A DNA stretch of 55,768 nucleotides from Lewinellaceae bacterium (GCA_020636325.1 JACJYC010000029.1:1-55768); one strand, 5' to 3'; numbered from the stretch's first letter, positions 42,001 to 49,957 are shown. Made by a program: numbers and translations. Notes: a model not told the origin generated them from the sequence alone.

Positions 42001-44488
42001 GGGAGAAACCTATACGCTGAACGGAACGCCGTACACCGCCACCGGCCAGTATGCCACCGTATTGCCGGCCGCCAACGGCTGCGACAGTACCGTTACGCTC
42101 AACCTGACGGTAGCGCCGGTCAAACAGAACAATATCGTAGCCAGCATCTGCCAGAACGGCTCCTACACGGTGGGCAGCTCCGTGTATACCCAAACCGGCA
42201 TCTACCGGGATACCCTCAGCACTTCGTTCGGCTGCGACAGCATCATCGTCCTGGACCTGACCGTTACCGATTTCTACCAAACCAATCTCAACATTTCCCT
42301 CTGTGAAGGGGAATCCTATACGGTGGGAACGAGCACCTACGAACAGACCGGCATGTACGTCGACCAGTTCACCTCGCAGGACGGTTGCGACAGCTTCGTC
42401 AACCTCAACCTGACCATCCTGCCGATCCCGGTGACCGACCTGGCGCCGGCCATTTGCGACGGCGAGACTTACACGGTCGGCAGTTCGGTATATACGGTTT
42501 CGGGGATTTATCAGGATGTCCTGACGGCTGCCTCGGGTTGCGACAGTATCGTCAACCTCGACCTGACGGTGATCCCGATCCCGGAAGTATTCCTCACGCC
42601 GGCCATCTGCGACGGCGAGACCTATTCAGTCGGAACTTCCGATTATACGGTTGAGGGGACCTATACCGATGTGCTGACCGCGGCCAGCGGTTGTGACAGC
42701 ATCGTTCATCTGGACCTTACGGTTTTCCCGATTCCGGAAACCAACCTGGATATTACCATTTGTGACGGAGAGACCTATTCAGTCGGAACCTCTCAATATA
42801 CCGCTTCCGGAAATTACGCCGACGTACTGACGGCATTTACGGGCTGCGACAGTATCGTCAACCTGGCGTTGACTGTATTGGCCATTCCGGAAACCTTCCT
42901 CACCGAAGCCATTTGCCAGGGCGACCAGTTCCAGGTCGGCGGTTCGGTGTATACCGATGCAGGCCAGTACCAGGATGTACTGGTGGCTGCCAGCGGTTGC
43001 GACAGTATTGTGCACCTGGATCTGACGGTCAACCCCGTTTTTGATGTTGTGCTGAATGAAGACATCTGCGACACGGACAGCTTTACGGTCGGAACTTCCA
43101 GCTTCAGCACGCCGGGATCCTATTCCGTTGTCCTGAGCACGGTGAACGGCTGCGACAGCGTCATCACCCTGAACCTGAGCAATCACCCCTGCCAGTTGCA
43201 GTGGACCAGCGCGGCCGAAGCGACCTCCTGCGCCGGCGGAGCCGACGGGGTATTGGAATTCTCCATGACCATCGGTACGCCGCCGTATCAATACACCCTT
43301 GAAACACAGGCAGGTACAACGATCACGTCCGGGACCCTGGACCTGAACGGTTCTCCGATATCGTTCAATAACCTGGCGCCGGGCAATTACAAGGTGTCGG
43401 TCGTTGACAGTTACGGCATTACCGCCGATTTCACAGAAACGGTGACCCAACCCGCCCAGCTGACGGCCCAGATCACCCATGTATCTCAATTCGGCCAGTA
43501 CCATATCAGTTGCCCGGAAGAATCCGACGGCGCGCTCGGCGCCACGGTACAGGGCGGTACGCCGCCGTATGCCTACGCCTGGAGCAACGGCTCCGCTTCT
43601 GCCGGTCCGCAAGGCCTCACGGCAGGCGACTATACGGTGACGATAACGGACCAGAAGGGCTGCCAGGTAACGGCATCCTCTACACTGCTGGCGCCGCCTC
43701 CGATCGAGGCCTCCCTGACTTCGGTTGATCCGGCATGCTTCGGCGACAAGGTCGGGCAGATCCAGGTTGTGGATGTGACGGGTGGGGTAACGCCCTACGT
43801 ATATGCCATTAATTCGAGGCCGTTCAGTTCTGCGCCGTTGTTTGCCAATCTGGATGTTGGCGTGTATAACGTCAAGGTCCAGGATGCCGCCGGCTGTGAA
43901 TGGAGCCAGGAAATCACGATCAATCAACCGGAAGAACTTGTGGTGGACCTGGGCCCGGATGTCACCATCAGCCTCGGGGATGAACTGGAACTCAACGCCC
44001 AGACGTCCTATGAGGTCAACCTGTTCAAATGGTCCTCAACCGTACCGGTGGTTTGCTTCGGCGATACCCTGGATTCCAACTGCCCGGACCCGATCGTGGC
44101 GCCGATGGAAACCTCGGTCTTTGCGGTCAGCGTAGCCGATGACAAGGGCTGTACGGCCTCGGATAAGATCACGGTCTATGTTTCCAAGGACCGGCCCGTC
44201 TACATTCCCAACGCCTTCTCACCGGATGGCGACGGGGTCAATGACGTATTCATGATCCAGGCGAAGGGAAGCGTTGTCACTAACGTCAAGTCCTTCCTGA
44301 TCTTCAACCGGTGGGGTGAATCCATGTTCGAACTCTATAATTTCCAGCCCAACGACCCGGTTTACGGCTGGGACGGTACCCACCGCGGGCGCCTGCTGAA
44401 TGCCGGCGTATACGTCTTCTTCGCCGAAGTGGAATTCATTGACGGTGAAACGGTGCTGTATAAAGGCGATGTGACGTTGATGAGGTAG
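39044..44488 (+). CDS. Giant cell-surface protein with 22 Cys-rich repeats and type IX secretion C-terminal domain
   Basis: 1814 residues. A signal peptide (MKKIVLLLSGLFSFFNLWG) is followed by a Cys-rich N-terminal domain (to about 165), an Ig-like domain (about 166-255) and about 22 tandem units of roughly 51 residues (about 260-1382). Each unit follows the pattern ICdGEtYtVG..Y...G.Y..vLtaasGCDSivnLdLTV. Every unit has two cysteines, one near each end, which could form a disulfide. Two SprB-like repeats follow (about 1390-1630, TPPYAYAWSNGSASAGPQGL), then the gliding motility-associated C-terminal domain (about 1719-1814, YIPNAFSPDGDGVNDVF), which targets export by the type IX system. Probably an adhesin or surface filament. 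No partner genes adjoin it. Confidence 0.95.
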   Translation: MKKIVLLLSGLFSFFNLWGQMPPGSCPPNPALASFCSDACVVCDLTGYSSINAATILGQAPPGFCAGQLHNTQWVGFIAGSANLTLRIDVYACNQGDGLQIGIYNTVDCSSFQLVSNCDDQVPGNTSQNFVANNLTPGGIYFLVIDGAFGDICQFDVTVLSGSVTAPQITSGVTDIQYPTPVCPGGNVTFSATDVFGAGVYTWTQDGNVIGYDQQVNLNMPNFETSFQLCVTPSNPCSADGPQYCETIVVEYPDPEQINETICQGETYSYQGHSYNTTGNYMFTYVDGNGCDQPVELSLTVEQPTQSFVEAEICEGMEYYVGNTGFSNSTFMQPVHLQSANGCDSTVFLTLTVNPTYFEYDPQAICQGESYTISDGSTSYTFTQSTTDVFTLQSSEGCDSLVYLELTVYPAPAPVNIAPVICAGQTYTVGFETFSTSGFRQILLESVGGCDSIVNLTLTVRPPLVTNLGTVQICGGSSYSVGGTPYNTAGTYSKVIASSTGCDSTVNFTLQVLPTPTVNVTDYFCEGGSYSFAGNTLTTPGNYQGSFVTGLGCDSVVNLTLVELQNATTNLQETRCFGETFSVGDSTYTQSGQYTQTFAAANGCDSIVNLDLTIRNEILTDLPATICAGQTYTVGSSNFDTTGTYTVVLTAANGCDSTVNLDLTVLPLSHTDLTVAVCNGQTYTVGSQTFNASGNYNVTLMAANGCDSTIALNLTVRPKIQSNRNATICSGSSFTLGGQTFTDAGSYQVQFMSVTGCDSTVNLTLTVEDVLIESAIVELCEGESYPVGDSTYTVSGQYQNSFITPQGCDSLFMLDLTVHPTKYTDLSPSICNGETFAMGGTDYAATGVYQTTLQQAGTGCDSVVTLNLTVLATPETFLAPSICDGDSFTVGASVYQTAGSYVDVLTAANGCDSTVYLDLTILDVPETFLTPTICDGEVYTVGTTDYTTTGSFTEILTAANGCDSIVHLDLTVLPNASSTVNALICQGETYTLNGTPYTATGQYATVLPAANGCDSTVTLNLTVAPVKQNNIVASICQNGSYTVGSSVYTQTGIYRDTLSTSFGCDSIIVLDLTVTDFYQTNLNISLCEGESYTVGTSTYEQTGMYVDQFTSQDGCDSFVNLNLTILPIPVTDLAPAICDGETYTVGSSVYTVSGIYQDVLTAASGCDSIVNLDLTVIPIPEVFLTPAICDGETYSVGTSDYTVEGTYTDVLTAASGCDSIVHLDLTVFPIPETNLDITICDGETYSVGTSQYTASGNYADVLTAFTGCDSIVNLALTVLAIPETFLTEAICQGDQFQVGGSVYTDAGQYQDVLVAASGCDSIVHLDLTVNPVFDVVLNEDICDTDSFTVGTSSFSTPGSYSVVLSTVNGCDSVITLNLSNHPCQLQWTSAAEATSCAGGADGVLEFSMTIGTPPYQYTLETQAGTTITSGTLDLNGSPISFNNLAPGNYKVSVVDSYGITADFTETVTQPAQLTAQITHVSQFGQYHISCPEESDGALGATVQGGTPPYAYAWSNGSASAGPQGLTAGDYTVTITDQKGCQVTASSTLLAPPPIEASLTSVDPACFGDKVGQIQVVDVTGGVTPYVYAINSRPFSSAPLFANLDVGVYNVKVQDAAGCEWSQEITINQPEELVVDLGPDVTISLGDELELNAQTSYEVNLFKWSSTVPVVCFGDTLDSNCPDPIVAPMETSVFAVSVADDKGCTASDKITVYVSKDRPVYIPNAFSPDGDGVNDVFMIQAKGSVVTNVKSFLIFNRWGESMFELYNFQPNDPVYGWDGTHRGRLLNAGVYVFFAEVEFIDGETVLYKGDVTLMR
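39820..43187 (+). repeat. Coding tandem repeat, about 22 units of about 153 bases
   Basis: Internal repeats of the giant protein. The most alike units lie at 42430-43020, where adjacent units share long identical stretches such as GGTTGCGACAGTATCGT. Divergence increases toward the N-terminal end, suggesting recent expansion or gene conversion at the C-terminal side. Confidence 0.85.
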
Positions 44489-44534
44489 ATGACTGTTGAC
44501 AGTTGTTAGTCGTAAGTCGTAAGTTGTAAGTTGT

Positions 44535-44654
44535 AAGTCGTAAGTGGGGTAAGGCAATGGGGCGGCTAAACAACGGCGGCGCGGGCTGTCAGGTCTGCGA
44601 AGTTGGTAGCATTCGGGGTGCATTTTGCGATTCCGGCCTGTAGGGCTGGTATGT
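44535..44654 (+). repeat. Dispersed element X, copy 1 of the direct pair
   Basis: Runs from GTGGGGTAAGGC to the hairpin core CCGGCCTGTAGGGCTGG. About 90% alike (estimated by eye) to 45451-45573, and also found inverted at 2921-3032. Confidence 0.85.
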
Positions 44655-44915
44655 GATTGCTCCAAACCGGCAACATTTCCGAACCGGCCCCATTAAAAAT
44701 GGATAGAATGGATTTCAACGGGCGTCGCAGGTCTTCATATACCGGCCCTACAGGCCGGTGGCTTGCGTCGTTGTCGGGGTGCTACAGGTATTGCGATCCT
44801 AACGGACCGCTGTACCGGGCAGCTCAATCGGGGGGAAAGGCATCCATATTGCGAATGCAAATCGGAGAGGTCATTTTGTTACGCGAAAGGGCCGTCGTAA
44901 GTCGTAACGGAGCTG
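44655..44915 (+). repeat. Element Y, copy 1
   Basis: Starts GATTGCTCCAAACCGGCAA and ends GCGAAAGGGCCGTCGTAAG. It contains the palindrome ATACCGGCCCTACAGGCCGG at 44738-44757. Shares most of its sequence with 45092-45450. Confidence 0.85.
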
Positions 44916-45091
44916 CGTAAGGAGATCCATCCTTCATGACAAAACAGCCGTGCGGGCCTTTAGGTCCGCAAATGGTTCGATGTAGAAGGTTAAAAACAAA
45001 TGGCAGGTTACCAAAGACATATGTTTAATGGCTGGCCAAGGTTAAACGACTCCCTGTTTGAATATTGGGCCTGGCCTGTAGGGCCGGTATA

Positions 45092-45450
45092 GCGTGATTG
45101 CTCCAAACCGGCAATATTTCCGAACCGGCCCCATTAAATATGGATAGAATGGATTTCAACGGGCGTCGCAGATTACATATCTACGACCGCGTACGGGCAG
45201 TCAATCAGGGGAAAGGCATCCGTATTGCGAATGCAACGGAGAAGTCCATTTTTACCGAGGGCGCGGCCTCTACAGCCGGTGGGCTTGCGTCGTTGCCGGG
45301 TGTTGAGCTAGTCCTCATTGCGATCTTCAAGTCAATGGCCCAGGTGATAGTAACGGACCGCTGTACCGGGCAGCTCAATCAGGGGGAAAGGCATCCATAT
45401 TGCGAATGCAAATCGGAGAAATCCATTTTTGTTACGCGAAAGGGCCGTCG
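45092..45450 (+). repeat. Element Y, copy 2
   Basis: Same start and end as copy 1, but about 100 bases longer. The segment GGGGAAAGGCATCC..ATTGCGAATGCAA occurs twice inside it, which explains the extra length as an internal duplication. Confidence 0.85.
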
Positions 45451-45573
45451 TAAGTCGTAAGTGGGGTAAGGCGATGGGTCGGCTAAACAACGGCGGCGCG
45501 GGTTGTCAGGTCCGCGAAGTTGGTAGCATTCGGGGTGCATTTTTGCGATTCCGGCCTGTAGGGCCGGTATGTG
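45451..45573 (+). repeat. Dispersed element X, copy 2 of the direct pair
   Basis: GTAAGTGGGGTAAGGCGAT through CCGGCCTGTAGGGCCGGTA. In this copy the terminal hairpin is a perfect inverted repeat (TACCGGCC and GGCCGGTA around CTACA when read on the other strand). Confidence 0.85.
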
Positions 45574-45599
45574 GACCGGAGGTGGTTCAATAAAGTGTT

Positions 45600-45780
45600 T
45601 TTCTCGCGCAGCTCCATCCAGTTTCCAGTCTTTCAGTTGGCAGTTTTCAGTCTTCAGCGCCAACCATCCAACGCGCCTCGGCCTGGCAGCATCCAGCATC
45701 CAGCATCAACCACGCCTCAGCGTGGCAGCATCCAGCATCCAGCATCCAGTATCCAGTTTCCAGCATCCAGCATCAACTCA
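45600..45780. repeat. CCAGCATCCAG / CAGTTTTCAG tandem tract
   Basis: A run of CCAGCATCCAG units and CAGTTTCCAGT variants. The tract enters the last two codons of the DUF819 gene, whose TGA stop (45773-45775, minus strand) lies within a CATCAACTC variant unit. Confidence 0.8.
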
Positions 45781-46912
45781 ACCACCCCACCACCCAAAAC
45801 CCCAGAAACGTCCCGATCGCCGTGCCCAACGACCCCAGCAGGACCGCCGTCAGCGTCAGGTCGCTCCTGCCGAGGCTGCGGGCCAGGGCCAGGGCGGAAG
45901 TAGCGCCACCGATATTCGCCTGGCTCGTGATGGCCACCATATCCGGGTCGAGCCGGAGCAGCCGTCCGCCGATTATGGTGAAAAGGGCGTGGACCAACAC
46001 GGTGACCGCGGTGAGGGCGAGCAGGGAAAAACCCAGCGAACCGAGTTTTCCGAAGGCTTCCAGGTTGCAGAACGCGCCGATCACCGCCAGGAACAGGTAC
46101 ACCGAAAACAGCCCCAGCGCCTGCGGGCCCCGAAGTTTGGAGGCCCAGGGAATTTGTGCGATGATCAGGGCGATCAGGGTCAGGGTGATCACGGAAGGTA
46201 CGGACAGGAGGTCTTGCACGTAATCGGAAAGGACAAGCGCCCCGAAACCCATTCCCAGGGTGATGCCCAGATCGATCGGGCCCATGGATTCCTGGTCGCC
46301 GTTGTCGACAAATTCTCCCTTGCCGGGCAGGTCTTCCCGCACCTGAACCTTCCAGATGCGGACCAGGAATTTGGGCAGGACGAGTGTTGCCGCCATCCAC
46401 AATGTCGTAATGATATTGTCAACAGCTACCGCGCCGCCGTACATTACGCCGTCCCGGATGACGTCATAATGCAGGGCGACAGCGTTGAAATTCACGCTTC
46501 CGCCGGTATAGGTGGCGGTATACATGCCGCCTACGGCGCTGTACAGGTCGCCCAGGATTTCCCGGCCGTTGATCAGCTTCATGCCCAGGATCACGCCCAC
46601 GGTTGTACCGGCCGCTCCGATCAGAAACAGCGCGATCATGGGAAGGCCGGCCTTGAGGATATCCTTCAGGTTGACCCGGAGCAGCAACCAGAAAATGGAC
46701 ATCGGCGCCAGGTAGGTGAAGATGCCGTCATAAACCGGAACCGGGTGCTCCTCCGACGAGCCGGCCGGTATGATGCCGAGGTTGGCGACAATGGCGGTTA
46801 GAACGATGACCAGGAGCGCGGTGCCCAGGCTTTTCAAGATTGTCCGTTCGACCAGTATTTCGGATAGGACAACGAGCAGGCACAGGATAAACAGGATCAG
46901 GATCGGATTCAT
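45773..46912 (-). CDS. DUF819 family membrane protein
   Basis: A 379-residue integral inner-membrane protein with about ten or eleven hydrophobic segments. MYTATYTGGSVNFNAVA (about 130-146) and MVAITSQANIGGATSALALARSLG (about 320-345) are the two conserved, pseudo-symmetric family segments, reminiscent of sodium-coupled carriers. The substrate is unknown. The perfect -7 element TACATTTG at 46924-46917 lies five bases before the ATG, so the transcript is nearly leaderless. Confidence 0.92.
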   Translation of the reverse strand: MNPILILFILCLLVVLSEILVERTILKSLGTALLVIVLTAIVANLGIIPAGSSEEHPVPVYDGIFTYLAPMSIFWLLLRVNLKDILKAGLPMIALFLIGAAGTTVGVILGMKLINGREILGDLYSAVGGMYTATYTGGSVNFNAVALHYDVIRDGVMYGGAVAVDNIITTLWMAATLVLPKFLVRIWKVQVREDLPGKGEFVDNGDQESMGPIDLGITLGMGFGALVLSDYVQDLLSVPSVITLTLIALIIAQIPWASKLRGPQALGLFSVYLFLAVIGAFCNLEAFGKLGSLGFSLLALTAVTVLVHALFTIIGGRLLRLDPDMVAITSQANIGGATSALALARSLGRSDLTLTAVLLGSLGTAIGTFLGFWVVGWLS

Positions 46913-46916
46913 TATT

Positions 46917-46924
46917 CAAATGTA
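46917..46924 (-). promoter_or_regulatory. -7 promoter element of the DUF819 gene
   Basis: TACATTTG on the minus strand ending four bases upstream of the ATG at 46912. Confidence 0.55.
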
Positions 46925-46958
46925 AATAATTTAATCCGACCTGATCCCTCAATTATTT

Positions 46959-47375
46959 TCAATGCTTTTCATCGCGGCACAAACCCACGATCTCATGGAA
47001 AACATCGTGCAACCCCGTCAGCGACGCAGTCAGCTGTTCGTCGGTTGCCTTCTTTTTGATCATTTTGTTGAGTTTGGAACTGCCTTTTGCCAGCCGCTTG
47101 ACCGCATCGGCCATCTTTGGGTTGTTGAATTCCGCCGGGATCTTCGCTTTGGCGAGGGCTTTGGCCTTTTGAACCATTTCGCCGGAGCGCGTCCGGATCG
47201 GCTCGAAATTCCCCTCTTCCATCGGGTGGAAGGTTTCCGACATCACGGTGTGAAAGGCGCCCAGTTCGGGCCATTGATCAAAAATGCCTTTCGGGGCCGG
47301 ATTGCCGAAAACCGGGCTGAATGCGGCGGCGCTCAGCAAGAAGAGGCCCAGAACGAGGAAATTGCGCTTGGTCAT
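46959..47375 (-). CDS. Small exported helical protein, function unknown
   Basis: 138 residues with a signal peptide ending near SPVFG (residue 24). The rest is predicted helical, rich in Lys and Met, with several His (HTVMSETFHPM, GLHDVFHEIVGLC). Histidine and methionine clusters and its place next to a SCO protein suggest metal handling, possibly copper (inference). The helical layout resembles cytochrome c556-type four-helix proteins, but no CxxCH heme site is present. It starts 27 bases after the SCO gene in the same direction. Confidence 0.7.
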   Translation of the reverse strand: MTKRNFLVLGLFLLSAAAFSPVFGNPAPKGIFDQWPELGAFHTVMSETFHPMEEGNFEPIRTRSGEMVQKAKALAKAKIPAEFNNPKMADAVKRLAKGSSKLNKMIKKKATDEQLTASLTGLHDVFHEIVGLCRDEKH

Positions 47376-47402
47376 TGATTTTGATGTTAAGGAATTAGAA
47401 AA

Positions 47403-48020
47403 TTATTTGGTTTGTTTCAGTTCGTACAACAGGCGTTCGATATCCTGCATGAAGCCGTCTACCGCTTTCGGGTCCGTGCCGTCGCAATAGGACCGGATCC
47501 GCCTCTTCGGATCGACCAGGATGAGGTAGCCGCTGTGGGTGAATCCGCCCGGCGCCAGGGAGTCGACCATCACCGTGCTGATATAATCATCGGCCAGGTC
47601 GTAGATGGCGTCCTGATCGCCGGTCACAAAATGCCATTTTTCGGTCTTCACGCCCAGGTTGTCGGCGTACCACTTCAACCTGCCGACCGTATCGCGCCTC
47701 ACGTCGATCGAATAGGACAACAAGGACAGCAGATCCTCGGTTTCATACTTGTCGTAAATCCGCATCATTTGTTGTTTTACTTTCGGACAAATGGTCGGGC
47801 ACGACGTGAAAAAGAAGTCGGCAATATAAGCCTTGCCGGCAAAGGTGGCGTTGGTCACCAGTTGGCTGTCCTGGTCCACAAATGCAAAATCGGGGATGGC
47901 GGGAGCATCCTCCTCTCCGCCGGTTGCAGCCGGATTGCTGATAACGGGCAGCGGATCGCTCAGCTGATTGCCGCATCCGGCCGTTAAAACCGGTAATATC
48001 AATAGAATGAATCGTTTCAT
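47403..48020 (-). CDS. SCO1/SenC family copper-binding lipoprotein
   Basis: 205 residues, lipobox LTAGC (Cys16). It has the thioredoxin-like fold of SCO proteins, with the copper-binding pair Cys74 and Cys78 in FFFTSCPTICPKV and the third ligand His161 in GGFTHSGYLILVD. SCO proteins deliver copper to, or reduce, the CuA site of cytochrome c oxidase in the periplasm. Genes on both sides are small exported proteins on the same strand with gaps of 11 and 27 bases, so it sits in a probable operon from 48973 to 46959. Confidence 0.95.
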   Translation of the reverse strand: MKRFILLILPVLTAGCGNQLSDPLPVISNPAATGGEEDAPAIPDFAFVDQDSQLVTNATFAGKAYIADFFFTSCPTICPKVKQQMMRIYDKYETEDLLSLLSYSIDVRRDTVGRLKWYADNLGVKTEKWHFVTGDQDAIYDLADDYISTVMVDSLAPGGFTHSGYLILVDPKRRIRSYCDGTDPKAVDGFMQDIERLLYELKQTK

Positions 48021-48031
48021 GACGGGATGGT

Positions 48032-48466
48032 TTAATGGTGATCAACCGGTTTTTCCGCGCCGGCCAGCAGCGATTTCGCCGTTTCCATGCTGTGCAGCAT
48101 TTTATCTTTCACGGCGGATATCTTCTCCTTTTCCTGCGTCAGATAGGCCTCAGCTTCCTCCTGCGCCATCTGTTCGATCTCGTCGTGCGGTCTCAATTCG
48201 TGCATCCAGTCCCACATGGCGTCTTCCGCCAGCGTCAGTTCGGTAATCCCGGCTTGTACCAGGCTGTCCTGGGGCAGGTTTTTGAGGTCCTTTTTCAGGC
48301 TGCTGAGTTCGCCCATTTTGGGCATGACCTCGTCGTGTACGGCCATGACCGCTTCCCAGAGGCCGGCGCCGGTTTGTTCTTCGGGTTGCGGGTTTTTGCC
48401 GGATTGCTGGCAGGAAAAAACCGCGAAGGATAAAAAAAGTATATGGATCAATTTCTTCGGTTGCAT
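48032..48466 (-). CDS. Conserved helical lipoprotein of the SCO cluster
   Basis: 144 residues. Lipobox SFAVFSC (Cys19) is followed by a Gln/Glu-rich stretch and a long helical, probably coiled-coil region: AVMAVHDEVMPKMGELSSLKKD, then AEDAMWDWMHELRPHDE, then a helix rich in E and K, ending in HH. MHDEVMPKM-type lipoproteins of this size are common in Bacteroidota, with no known function. I use the ATG at 48466; the in-frame ATG at 48583 would add 39 residues before the lipobox. It lies 11 bases upstream of the SCO gene. Confidence 0.8.
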   Translation of the reverse strand: MQPKKLIHILFLSFAVFSCQQSGKNPQPEEQTGAGLWEAVMAVHDEVMPKMGELSSLKKDLKNLPQDSLVQAGITELTLAEDAMWDWMHELRPHDEIEQMAQEEAEAYLTQEKEKISAVKDKMLHSMETAKSLLAGAEKPVDHH

Positions 48467-48601
48467 GATGCTTGGTTTAAATACGGTTGACGTCACAGGA
48501 GGTCGTGCCGGCTTCAGGGCTGTACACCTGTGCGCTTGCCGGTAAAGGCTGAAAAGCCCGCCGGCTGAGATTATTCTGGTCAATTGGTGTGGAAAAACAG
48601 C

Positions 48602-48973
48602 TCAGGAACGCGGAGGGTGAAAGATATCCGGGTTAAATCCAAAACTGTAAAAACACGCTACCGCGGGCAATTCCTGTTGGCGATGATTTACCGGACAGGG
48701 GGCGGGTTGCGCAGCGACGGGCGAAAGGATAAAAACGGAAAACTTTTCCTGGTTTGAAGGCGCCGGGAAACCGGTATTTTCATCTTCCGTCCGGGCAATC
48801 ACTTTATTGACATAGCAGCGGCCGTAGCACATGACTTCGGGCCGGTCCAGGTTGATGCAATATTTCCGGGTGATGAACGATTTGTTGAATTGATAAAGGG
48901 AGTAGATCAGGTTCAGCTGGAAGGCGGGAACCAGGGCCAGAAACAGGAGCGATATGGCCAAAATATTTTTCAT
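48602..48973 (-). CDS. Small Cys-motif protein heading the SCO cluster
   Basis: 123 residues. An N-terminal hydrophobic segment (MKNILAISLLFLALVPAFQLNLIYSLYQFN) acts as a signal or anchor. A compact cysteine motif follows, KYCINLDRPEVMCYGRCYVNK (C-x9-C-x3-C). The C-terminal half is low in recognised features. The CxN.DRPE..C.G.CY pattern occurs in short Bacteroidota proteins near respiratory and copper genes, which suggests metal or thiol chemistry in the periplasm (inference). It is the first gene after the perfect -7 element at 48988. Confidence 0.7.
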   Translation of the reverse strand: MKNILAISLLFLALVPAFQLNLIYSLYQFNKSFITRKYCINLDRPEVMCYGRCYVNKVIARTEDENTGFPAPSNQEKFSVFILSPVAAQPAPCPVNHRQQELPAVACFYSFGFNPDIFHPPRS

Positions 48974-48980
48974 CAGCGCC

Positions 48981-48988
48981 CAAAAGTA
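48981..48988 (-). promoter_or_regulatory. -7 promoter element of the SCO cluster
   Basis: TACTTTTG on the minus strand, seven bases upstream of the ATG at 48973. Confidence 0.5.
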
Positions 48989-49000
48989 CGGTTTTTCCGG

Positions 49001-49939
49001 TTATGTTGCCGGCGTCTTTTCAGGCAGAAATATTTCCGCCATCATGCAACGGGCGCTCCCCCCGCCATAGGTTTCGATGGTGTACAGCGGGGCATGCAGG
49101 ATGCGGGTATGGGCTTCGATCCGGGCGATCTGGCGTTCATCCAGGGCGCGATAGGCCTGTTCGGACATCACCAGGAAACGACGGCCGTCCTTGCTCCTGA
49201 CCTGCAGCATATTGCCCGCAAAGGCATTCATTTGTTCAAAGGAAATGCCGATGATCTCCTTTCCGGTCGACCGCAGTTTGTCCGCGACCATTTCCCTTTC
49301 TTCCGCGCCGGCGATGCTTTCCAGACAGATCACCGCAAAGGTTTCGCCGAGGGCCATCATGACGTTGGTATGGTAGATCTCCGTTCCGTTCTGGTCGACG
49401 GCGCGGAAAAGGACCGGTTCGTAACCCGTTTGCCGGGCAAATTCCCGGGTGAGCTCAGGGTCGGTCCTCGGGCTGGTGCAGGCGTATATCAGCCGGTTTT
49501 CGCGGTCGAGGACCATGCTGCCTGTGCCCTCCAGAAAGCGGTTGTCCGACTCGGCGGCTTCCATCCGGATCCGGTCATGGACGGCGAAACGGGCCCTCAG
49601 CCGTTCCAGCATCGCCTCGCTTCTTTCCAGCCGGCGGTTGGGCGAAAACATGGGAAAGGTGAAGACGCGGCCGTCCTCGTGAAAAGTGACCCAGTTGTTG
49701 GGGAAAACGGCATCTGTTTTTACAGGTTCGGGCGTGTCGTCGGCTACGATCACTTCAATGCCTGCGTTGCGCAATTGTCCGACAAACCCGTCAAATTCCG
49801 CCAGGGCTTTGCGGCTGACCTCTTCGGCGGAAAGGCGGGCGTCATTGTGCTGAAACGCGTTGTTGGCGGCCGTTTCCGGGTTGAACCCGAACCTTGCCGG
49901 CCTGACCATCAGAATTACATCGGCGATCTGCTCTGCCAT
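49001..49939 (-). CDS. ctlX: CtlX-type hydrolase (arginine deiminase/amidinotransferase fold)
   Basis: A 312-residue enzyme of the guanidine-modifying superfamily, similar to the citrulline-utilisation hydrolase CtlX. The N-terminal segment ILMVRPARFGFNPETAANNAFQ, then TDAVFPNNWVTFHEDG, EGTGSMVLDRENRLIYA, catalytic His in YHTNVMMALG, and catalytic Cys near the end in GGGSARCMMAEIF are all in place. I use the ATG at 49939, since the in-frame ATG at 49960 lies within the -7 element. Substrate specificity (citrulline or another guanidine/ureido compound) is inferred from family resemblance only. Confidence 0.9.
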   Translation of the reverse strand: MAEQIADVILMVRPARFGFNPETAANNAFQHNDARLSAEEVSRKALAEFDGFVGQLRNAGIEVIVADDTPEPVKTDAVFPNNWVTFHEDGRVFTFPMFSPNRRLERSEAMLERLRARFAVHDRIRMEAAESDNRFLEGTGSMVLDRENRLIYACTSPRTDPELTREFARQTGYEPVLFRAVDQNGTEIYHTNVMMALGETFAVICLESIAGAEEREMVADKLRSTGKEIIGISFEQMNAFAGNMLQVRSKDGRRFLVMSEQAYRALDERQIARIEAHTRILHAPLYTIETYGGGSARCMMAEIFLPEKTPAT

Positions 49940-49957
49940 TGTTGTTGAAAATTTGGG

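Larger units (their letters stand above)
44489..45772. other. Gene-free repeat island
   Basis: Nearly 1.3 kb with no convincing gene. It holds GTAAGTC/GTAAGTT tandems (44507-44545), element X twice (44535-44654, 45451-45573), element Y twice (44655-44915, 45092-45450), a spacer with a GCGGGCCT-TT-AGGTCCGC hairpin (about 44961-44978) and CCAGCATCCAG tandems (45600-45780). Confidence 0.85.

Noticed and set aside
39820..43187. Possible collagen- or filament-type mobile repeat cassette
   Set aside because: The repeats are in frame within one long gene with normal signal peptide and C-terminal domain, so they are simply protein repeats.
44657..45460. Two frames (44657-44920 and 45098-45460) that share about 25 N-terminal residues
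   Set aside because: The shared residues follow from the Y-element duplication in DNA. The frames diverge afterward and lack a known domain, so I treat them as repeat DNA, not genes.
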